A stretch of DNA of 46,840 nucleotides from positions 1-46,840 of the IMG/VR virus record IMGVR_UViG_3300033143_002990, one strand, 5' to 3'. The notes below the pieces were generated by a model, which did no database searches, was not told where the DNA came from, and saw nothing but the letters and a program-made list of their open reading frames with translations. The stretch comes from a virus. This document shows positions 13,099 to 18,730 of this stretch, one piece after another. The number at the start of each line of letters is the position of its first letter. The first letter of the stretch is position 1. A program made the translations under genes and the position numbers.

Positions 13099-13818
13099 AT
13101 GAAGGAAGAACATAGGGAGCAGCTTCATGTTGTAGAACCGAGCTATACGTTCGCCGGCGCGACGCATTGTGCCGAGGCGCTAATTGAATACGCCGGCCGC
13201 ACGTGCTATAAGTCTGGCGACAAAATAGCCGAAGGAACCGCGAGCGAGTTTATTCAACGCTTAATTAAGATGGGCCACGAGTCTGTTATAGAACATGCAA
13301 CGGCAACCGTGCGCTATATTGGTTCTCGCGCAATGTCCCACCAGCTGGTTCGTCACCGCTTGGCCGCCTATTCACAGGAATCGCAGCGTTATTGTGATTA
13401 CAAGGGCGCCGGGCTTGGCGTTGTTGCACCACCGCAACTAGGAATTGCCCCGGGCCATTATGTAAAGGTCGGCCCTAAAGACTGGCGGATTAAAAACGGA
13501 GTCGTTCTTGCGCCGACTGGTCTTGACCAAGTTGCCGGCAAGTGGATGAGCCACACATCAAACGCGCATCGTAATTACATTATGTGGCGCAGCAACGGAC
13601 TCAAGCCTGAAGACGCTCGCTTTATCTTGCCCGGAGGAACAGCAACCACGGTCGTTGTTTCTATGAACTTCAGAACTTGGCGCCATGTGATTAAGCATCG
13701 CGCTCTAAATCCGCGCGCCCAGTGGGAAATCAGACAGATTACAACGGCGCTCCTGCACGACTTTGCGCGCAGGTGGCCAGCCGTATTTGGAGACTTGCTA
13801 TGCCAACAAAAAGATTAG
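13099..13818 (+). CDS. thyX: FAD-dependent thymidylate synthase
   Basis: 239 residues. The ThyX signature RHRx7S is seen as RHRLAAYSQES followed by QRY (near residue 85). Preceding GHESVIEHATATVRY and the C-terminal FRTWRHVIKHRAL with ARFILPGGT are also ThyX landmarks. The enzyme converts dUMP to dTMP using methylenetetrahydrofolate and FADH2, feeding phage DNA synthesis. Start after GGAGGAACG. It overlaps the next gene by 19 bases. Confidence 0.93.
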   Translation: MKEEHREQLHVVEPSYTFAGATHCAEALIEYAGRTCYKSGDKIAEGTASEFIQRLIKMGHESVIEHATATVRYIGSRAMSHQLVRHRLAAYSQESQRYCDYKGAGLGVVAPPQLGIAPGHYVKVGPKDWRIKNGVVLAPTGLDQVAGKWMSHTSNAHRNYIMWRSNGLKPEDARFILPGGTATTVVVSMNFRTWRHVIKHRALNPRAQWEIRQITTALLHDFARRWPAVFGDLLCQQKD

Positions 13819-14144
13819 TTACAGCCGACAAGGCGTTGAACCCAACGCTAACCGATGAGATTATTGACGAGGTATACAATCAGCACAACGCCCCGTTGAT
13901 GGAGTGCATTACCGGCGCCCCAACGCTCATGAGTTATAAAGCATTTGCTCGCGAGATTGAGCTCGAGGTACTAACGCGCTTAAAGAAGCGGCTGGGCCTT
14001 GCAGATGGGCCGCCAAAGCCAGAACACAAGGTTGCGCTGATAGCACACCCCCAAGAACGGGACCCCGGTAATCGCCACCCGCGTACACAGCGAGGTGGAC
14101 TTCTTTCAAGTATCCGGAGCGCCAATACCGGCCTCAAAAATTAA
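13800..14144 (+). CDS. Unknown protein with probable +1 frameshift to 14202
   Basis: 114 residues as read in one frame. The N-terminal ~80 residues (LTDEIIDEVYNQHNAPLMEC, FAREIELEVLTRLKKRLGL) look like an ordinary protein, but the last ~28 after HPQERD look like out-of-frame sequence. In the +1 frame, directly downstream of the five-C run 14048-14052, the codons read KNGTPVIATRVHSEVDFF and SKIKKHLPIELEGLFNG, ending at 14202. Skipping one C would give a natural 133-residue protein. This may be a programmed +1 slip at CCC-C or a single-base sequence error. Function is unknown. Confidence 0.6.
   Translation: MPTKRLVTADKALNPTLTDEIIDEVYNQHNAPLMECITGAPTLMSYKAFAREIELEVLTRLKKRLGLADGPPKPEHKVALIAHPQERDPGNRHPRTQRGGLLSSIRSANTGLKN
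14048..14052 (+). other. Candidate +1 frameshift site or indel (C5 run)
   Basis: Five C inside CAC-CCC-CAA. A +1 step here joins the first frame to the protein-like +1 frame, which has a stop just upstream (TAG 14041-14043) and so cannot be an independent gene with a standard start codon. Confidence 0.5.
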
Positions 14145-14179
14145 GAAGCATCTACCTATAGAACTGGAAGGTCTGTTCA

Positions 14180-14392
14180 ATGGCGAAAAAAGCGACGACT
14201 AAAAAGACAACGAAGAAGAAGCGCATCGGGCGCCCAAAGGGAAAAAAGCGCGTGACGATTGAGTGCAGCCTAACAAAAGAGTGCGCCGCATTCGTCCACG
14301 GAAAAATTGACAACCTTGTGGCTTCTGGCCAGAGCCCGTCTCGTGCCGCAGCAGCAGGCTTGCTGTTACAAAAAGGAGCAACCCGTGGTTAA
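14180..14392 (+). CDS. AT-hook small DNA-binding protein
   Basis: 70 residues. The N-terminus is strongly basic and carries an AT-hook (KKRIGRPKGKKR). The C-terminal half (LTKECAAFVHGKIDNLVAS, then SPSRAAAAGLLLQKG) resembles a ribbon-helix-helix or short helical dimerisation unit. Start after GGAAGG. It overlaps the sliding clamp gene by eight bases. A DNA-binding regulator or replication accessory is likely. Confidence 0.7.
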   Translation: MAKKATTKKTTKKKRIGRPKGKKRVTIECSLTKECAAFVHGKIDNLVASGQSPSRAAAAGLLLQKGATRG

Positions 14393-15530
14393 GATACAAG
14401 CGACAGATTTCAAGGCGGCGTTGGCCGCCATACAGCCAGCGATTGGTACCAACAAGATTATAGACCTCTATGAATATATAATTATGGAGGAGTGTGACGA
14501 CGCCAGTAGCGTGCGGCTTCGGGCCAAATCAGACGGGATTCAAATTCAGTCCGTTATTCCTGCCAGCAAGCGAGGCAATAGTGACCTGCCCCTGATGCTC
14601 CACGGAACTAAGCTCGTTGCGATACTTAAGAATACAGACGACGACGACGTTGTCGAAATCAAGGCCGACAAAGTAATCTCTATTCGCGCCGGTGGAGCGC
14701 ACTATCGGCTGCTGCGCCGAGAGTGCGACACCTTCCCAGACCCGGTCAATACCAAGATTAAAGATAAGATTGAGGTTTCGGCCGCAGCTTTTGGCGACGC
14801 AATTGGCAAGGTCGCGGGATACGCAGACAACGTAGATGGGCGTTATATGACCCGGGCCATCAAACTTTCGGTAGTCAAGGGTCGCCTTGAATTTGTAGGC
14901 CTCAACAATCACAGGGGCGCCGTCTGTAGTATTGATATAACGAAGAAGCAGGGCAGCATCAGACAGACGATACTGGTTCTTCCGGCCAACCTGATGGCCG
15001 TTGTGTCTGCCGCGCCAGAAGATTCTGAGCTGGTTATAATGTCCTCAAGTAAATGTCTGACAATTACATTCAACAGCACGGCTATGGCCCTGACGGCGCT
15101 AGACGGTTCTTTCGCCGACATTCACCGGCTAACGCCAGCGGTAAACGACGGATTTAGACGAGTTAAGTTATTCTCTACGCCGACTATTCGGGCTATCAAG
15201 CAGGCCTCAATCGTTACGTCAAAAATATCTCGAGCTGTAACATTTGTCGTTAGTAAAGGAGAGACGACAATAAAAGCGACAGACTCTACAACCGGAGCAG
15301 CAGAGGTAGTTGTCGAAAGCGATGGCGAGAGCGAGTTTGAGTTTTCTGTAAACCCAGACTATATAACAGCCCTGCTGTCTGTGGTTGAAGACCCAACAAT
15401 ACAACAGGACGACCGCATTGGCGCCGTCTTGTATTGTGCCGACGAAAACCACGAGGTTATTATTAGTCCTGTCCGAATAACAGAAAAAGATGCCGACAAC
15501 GAATCTAAAGGAGAAGAGGGTGGGGTTTAA
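14385..15530 (+). CDS. dnaN: DNA polymerase III beta-like sliding clamp
   Basis: 381 residues from GTG after AAAAGGAGCAACCC. The length and three-repeat beta-strand layout match bacterial DnaN (about 366). Recognisable blocks include FKAALAAIQPAIG, LMLHGTKLVAILKN, LPANLMAVVSAAPEDSELV and the C-terminal VNPDYITALLSVV followed by a CADENHEVIISPVRI end strand. It would encircle DNA and tether a polymerase. No DNA polymerase is encoded in the genome, so it may replace or compete with the host clamp. Assignment rests on pattern, not alignment. Confidence 0.75.
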   Translation: MVKIQATDFKAALAAIQPAIGTNKIIDLYEYIIMEECDDASSVRLRAKSDGIQIQSVIPASKRGNSDLPLMLHGTKLVAILKNTDDDDVVEIKADKVISIRAGGAHYRLLRRECDTFPDPVNTKIKDKIEVSAAAFGDAIGKVAGYADNVDGRYMTRAIKLSVVKGRLEFVGLNNHRGAVCSIDITKKQGSIRQTILVLPANLMAVVSAAPEDSELVIMSSSKCLTITFNSTAMALTALDGSFADIHRLTPAVNDGFRRVKLFSTPTIRAIKQASIVTSKISRAVTFVVSKGETTIKATDSTTGAAEVVVESDGESEFEFSVNPDYITALLSVVEDPTIQQDDRIGAVLYCADENHEVIISPVRITEKDADNESKGEEGGV

Positions 15531-15816
15531 CGGAGACGCACAGCACGACGCGCTTCAGCACTGGAAGGCCGACGTTCGTGACCTAGCTAAGATGCTGAAT
15601 GAACAAATGGGACCGGCGGATAGCGTTAAGAAAATCAGGCGCTATTTATTACTGGCCACCACGGAGGCGACCGGAATATCAAGCGGGGATATAGAACACG
15701 AGTTAGAAACGAACCGCCGCAATGAGATGGTAAAAGAAGACAACGACGAGTTTGATTTTATAGACGTCTGTAATATGGACGAATTTGAAGGGGACAAAAC
15801 ATGCCACAGCCAGTAA
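15520..15816 (+). CDS. Unknown 98-residue acidic protein
   Basis: GTG at 15520 follows AAAGGAGAAGAG and overlaps the clamp gene by 11 bases; an ATG at 15490 is an alternative without a site. The protein is helical with a strongly acidic C-terminal tail (VKEDNDEFDFIDVC, DEFEGDK). Location between clamp and exonuclease suggests a replication or recombination accessory. Confidence 0.6.
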   Translation: MGFNGDAQHDALQHWKADVRDLAKMLNEQMGPADSVKKIRRYLLLATTEATGISSGDIEHELETNRRNEMVKEDNDEFDFIDVCNMDEFEGDKTCHSQ

Positions 15817-16793
15817 CGGGAACAATAAGCGGCAGCCGCGCAGCAACAGTGCTTGGCGTCAACGAGTGGTCGAGCCAAGTTGAGGTCTGGCAGAAAATTA
15901 TGGAAGAGCGCCAGCCCGGCTTCAACGCGGAGCGAGGGATGGAGCTGCCAACGTTTGAACCGAGCGCTCCGATGCGCTGGGGAACCGCGTTTGAGTCCGC
16001 GCTCATTGCGTGCGTTCAAGACGAAACCGGCGAGAAGATAGGGTCGCGGGAGAAAGTTTGCAAGGCCTCTCACTTCGGCATTCCGTTGTCCTGCCATCTT
16101 GACGGCAAAACGGATGTGAAGAGGATATACGAGGGCAAGACAACATCGGCGTTTGTTTATAGGCTAAAATGGACCGAGTCTGTAATGCCGCGCACGTACT
16201 ACCTTCAGGTTCAGCATAATATTTATGTTGCTGGCGCCGACTCGGCCCTTGTCGCCGTTCTTGTTTTCCCGGAGGCGGTTACATACTACGAGCAGCAGGG
16301 ATGGACTATTGACGGGAAGATGCTGCGGCACAAAGACAAGAAACCACGCAGCCTCTTAAGCTTTGCTCGCTTCTTGCATGATATGGGCTATCTGCACACT
16401 TATAACGTACAGCGCAACGACGAGATGATTGAAACAATGCTGCTCGGCTACAATGACTTCTGGAGCTTTGTTAAGACAGAAGAGACTCCGACGCCGACAA
16501 ACATAAAAGACATTAACCGGCTATGCCCGGAGCCAAAGGTCGAGCTGCTTATTGATACGCCGGAGGCAATTGGTCTATTCACCGAATATTCCGAGGTTAA
16601 AGAAAAGCTCGGGAAAAAGGGCGAGCTTTCAATGAAGGCTGAGGAACTAAAGCTGGCCATATTAAACATGGCCCGCAAGGCCGGAATGGACAACAACTCT
16701 GACACGGTAGGCTTTACGTTTAAAGGACCGGACGGCAAAACGCTCGGCTCCTATAAGAAGTCCAGCCGGGGTTCGTGGACGTTTAGGGCTTGA
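15801..16793 (+). CDS. YqaJ-like recombination exonuclease (lambda Exo fold)
   Basis: 330 residues. N-terminal TISGSRAATVLGVNEW, MRWGTAFESAL (catalytic Glu), CHLDGKTD (Asp), EGKTTSAF (E-x-K) and TYYLQVQHNIYVAGAD follow the order of the YqaJ/lambda Exo PD-(D/E)XK nucleases. It would degrade one strand of duplex ends to feed strand annealing. The Gp3-like protein (17735) is a candidate partner. It overlaps the previous gene by 16 bases. Confidence 0.85.
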   Translation: MPQPVTGTISGSRAATVLGVNEWSSQVEVWQKIMEERQPGFNAERGMELPTFEPSAPMRWGTAFESALIACVQDETGEKIGSREKVCKASHFGIPLSCHLDGKTDVKRIYEGKTTSAFVYRLKWTESVMPRTYYLQVQHNIYVAGADSALVAVLVFPEAVTYYEQQGWTIDGKMLRHKDKKPRSLLSFARFLHDMGYLHTYNVQRNDEMIETMLLGYNDFWSFVKTEETPTPTNIKDINRLCPEPKVELLIDTPEAIGLFTEYSEVKEKLGKKGELSMKAEELKLAILNMARKAGMDNNSDTVGFTFKGPDGKTLGSYKKSSRGSWTFRA

Positions 16794-16799
16794 TTTAAT

Positions 16800-16827
16800 A
16801 GCGGGCTATTGGTAACCTGCTTTTTTT
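16800..16827 (+). terminator. Rho-independent terminator after the exonuclease gene
   Basis: AGCGGG (16800-16805) pairs with CCTGCT (16816-16821, one G:T), loop of 10 nt, overlapping a run of seven T (16821-16827). It closes the thyX-clamp-exonuclease operon; downstream genes need read-through or their own promoter. Confidence 0.7.
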
Positions 16828-16860
16828 GGGGTCTCATTAACTATTTTTAGGGAGAAACAG

Positions 16861-17268
16861 ATGGAATTTTTGAACTCAAACTTGGGTCTCATGCTCATCG
16901 TATTGTTTGGCCTCGCATTTGTCGCGCTGATTGTCAAATGGAAGCCAAAGCTAGCAAAATACAAAGGCCGCTGCGTTGCAGCCATCAAGTGGGCTGAAAA
17001 TATTATCCCAGACGGAACGCCGAACAAAAGTCTCCGCCGGTTAGACGCCGCGCTTGATTTTATGATTAAGGTTATTGAGTCCCGCGAAGGTAGAAAACCA
17101 AACGCCAAGATAATTGACGACATTAAAGACACGCTATGTTTGGTTCACAATCAGCTCGAGGCGGACGGCGTGCTGGCCAAGAAAAAAACAAAGCCGGCCA
17201 CAGACGTTGTAGCTGTAGAAAACGGTGGCCACGCAGTAACCGCCGACGATGACGGTGGCGCAGAATAA
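16861..17268 (+). CDS. Membrane-anchored protein, holin candidate
   Basis: 135 residues, ATG after AGGGAGAAAC. One N-terminal transmembrane segment (LGLMLIVLFGLAFVALIV) is followed by a basic stretch and a cytoplasmic helical region (CVAAIKWAENIIPDG, RLDAALDFMIKVIE). The overall plan resembles small phage holins with one transmembrane helix plus coiled tail. It is followed directly by a tiny hydrophobic protein and a lipoprotein, which would fit a lysis cluster, but no endolysin is beside it. Holin is inference. Confidence 0.6.
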   Translation: MEFLNSNLGLMLIVLFGLAFVALIVKWKPKLAKYKGRCVAAIKWAENIIPDGTPNKSLRRLDAALDFMIKVIESREGRKPNAKIIDDIKDTLCLVHNQLEADGVLAKKKTKPATDVVAVENGGHAVTADDDGGAE

Positions 17269-17405
17269 TGGCTGCCATTATTGAGGCAATCCTAAAGGCT
17301 CTAATATCAATACTCACTGGGGCCGCGAACAAAGAGCCGGTGGTCGGACGACCGCTAGATGATGTTCGCGCGGAGTTAGAGAAACGTTTACCGAAAGGCT
17401 TTTAA
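17268..17405 (+). CDS. 45-residue protein with amphipathic N-terminal helix
   Basis: The start overlaps the previous stop (TAATG). The N-terminal helix AAIIEAILKALISILTGAA is amphipathic or membrane-active in type, and the C-terminus RPLDDVRAELEKRLPKGF is a charged helix. Its place between a membrane protein and a lipoprotein suggests a lysis or membrane function. Confidence 0.6.
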   Translation: MAAIIEAILKALISILTGAANKEPVVGRPLDDVRAELEKRLPKGF

Positions 17406-17406
17406 C

Positions 17407-17625
17407 ATGCGATATATTCTTGCGCTGCTGCTGTGTTTTGCTTTTTCCGGTTGTTACAAGACCGTTTATGTACCAGCGGGCGCACCGGTGAAGCTGCGCG
17501 AGACTATTCGCAACGTTAAAGTCTGGGTTGTTGATGATAAAGGGGATATAGTACCCGGCCGCATAGACATCAAAGAGGGCTGGGTTGCTATGTATCGAGA
17601 AAAGGGTTTAAGGCGGGGCGACTAG
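17407..17625 (+). CDS. Small outer-membrane-type lipoprotein
   Basis: 72 residues. Signal peptide MRYILALLLCFAF followed by lipobox FSGC; the mature protein begins at the Cys near residue 16. The remainder (VPAGAPVKLRETIRNVKVWV) recalls small phage lipoproteins near lysis genes. A spanin-like role is possible, though no inner-membrane spanin partner is clear. It indicates a Gram-negative host. Confidence 0.7.
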   Translation: MRYILALLLCFAFSGCYKTVYVPAGAPVKLRETIRNVKVWVVDDKGDIVPGRIDIKEGWVAMYREKGLRRGD

Positions 17626-17631
17626 GACCCC

Positions 17632-17769
17632 ATGCCGAATGATAAATTGCCAACAAAACCAAGGACACTAGTCCGCGTTTCTCCGCAATCTATCGGCGTC
17701 GAACCCGCCTTAGCCTTTCAAATACGGGGGACTCATGGCTATCAACGGAATCAAACGAGGAATATTTAA
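17632..17769 (+). CDS. Possible small ORF of 45 codons
   Basis: Begins MPNDKLPTKPRTLVRVSP. It would fill the gap between the lipoprotein and the Gp3-like gene and overlaps the latter by 35 bases. The ribosome site is weak, so this is a tentative gene. Confidence 0.3.
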   Translation: MPNDKLPTKPRTLVRVSPQSIGVEPALAFQIRGTHGYQRNQTRNI

Positions 17770-18703
17770 GCGCCTACCAGAGGTCGGTAAAATAAAGATT
17801 GGACGCAAAGGCACTGCGCAAAAGAAGGACGGGTCAGGGACATATCGATCTGCAGAGAGGCTAGACCACTTTGTAATTACGACGCTCGACCGGGACGAAA
17901 AAGACCCGAACAAAAACTTTCTGCCAAACGCAGAGATACACGAGAAAATCGGCGAGAAGCCCAAGGAGATTGAGGTCACGCTTCCTTTCGACGACCCGAG
18001 CTTAATTCTCGTCACCGAGTTCCAGTACTATCACAACGGGGACAAGCTTTGCCACGGCGACGGTGAATGCGCGGAGCGGACTCTTAACAACGGAACGATT
18101 AAAGAGATTGAGTGCGACCCCGAGACGTGCAAGTATGCGAATCTAGACAGGAACCGGTGCCTGCCGTCCGGAATACTAAACGTGTTCTTAGACGCCGACA
18201 TCAATATTGGCGGGCTATATAAGCACCGCACCCATTCTTGGAATGCAATCTCTGGCATGATGCAGTTCCTAGAATCTACAGCCGAGCTGACGAACGGCCG
18301 CTTGCGTGGACTTCCACTTATTCTGCGCGTTCTCTCAAAGCCGCACCCAACATACGGGACGGTGCGCTTTGTTTCTATGTTCCTCAACGGGGCGAAGTTT
18401 AAAGACATCATGGAGTATGCGTTGGCCGAGACTCGAATACGTCGCGAGCTCAATCTAGACGTTAAACTCATAGAGCAAAAGGCAAAGGCGTCCGGCGTTT
18501 TAGAGGACAACGACGACCCGATGGACGTCCAATCGGAATACTACAACGAAAAAACGGTCGAGATGGAACAGACCGAAGATGCACAGGGAGCGATGGCGCA
18601 GGCTAGCGAGCCCAAGACTATTGACGCAGATGTTCAGCCGAACAAGCCGACAGAGCAGCCGCCGGAAGACGAGAACAATCCGGAGGTGGACGACATATTT
18701 TAG
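17735..18703 (+). CDS. Gp3-like (recombination directionality factor family) protein with SSB-like acidic tail
   Basis: 322 residues. The N-terminal region (GKIKIGRKG, ERLDHFVITTLDRDEK, VTLPFDDPSLILVTEFQYY) and cysteine cluster (CHGDGEC ... CDPETC ... NRC, about 106-145) fit the Gp3-like family, often annotated as recombination directionality factors. There is no integrase here, so that role is unlikely. The last ~60 residues are acidic and disordered and end EVDDIF, like the protein-binding tip of SSB. Next to exonuclease and primase, a single-strand-binding or annealing function is more plausible. Confidence 0.6.
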   Translation: MAINGIKRGIFKRLPEVGKIKIGRKGTAQKKDGSGTYRSAERLDHFVITTLDRDEKDPNKNFLPNAEIHEKIGEKPKEIEVTLPFDDPSLILVTEFQYYHNGDKLCHGDGECAERTLNNGTIKEIECDPETCKYANLDRNRCLPSGILNVFLDADINIGGLYKHRTHSWNAISGMMQFLESTAELTNGRLRGLPLILRVLSKPHPTYGTVRFVSMFLNGAKFKDIMEYALAETRIRRELNLDVKLIEQKAKASGVLEDNDDPMDVQSEYYNEKTVEMEQTEDAQGAMAQASEPKTIDADVQPNKPTEQPPEDENNPEVDDIF

Positions 18704-18704
18704 A

Positions 18705-18719
18705 CTCGCATGGGGCGAG
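18705..18719 (+). promoter_or_regulatory. Leader hairpin with ATGGG loop, copy 4
   Basis: CTCGC (18705-18709) pairs with GCGAG (18715-18719) around ATGGG. The third distinct stem with the same loop. It lies inside an operon, with no P1-type promoter upstream, immediately before the GAGGAG site of the primase gene. Confidence 0.65.
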
Positions 18720-18730
18720 AGGAGAAACAT

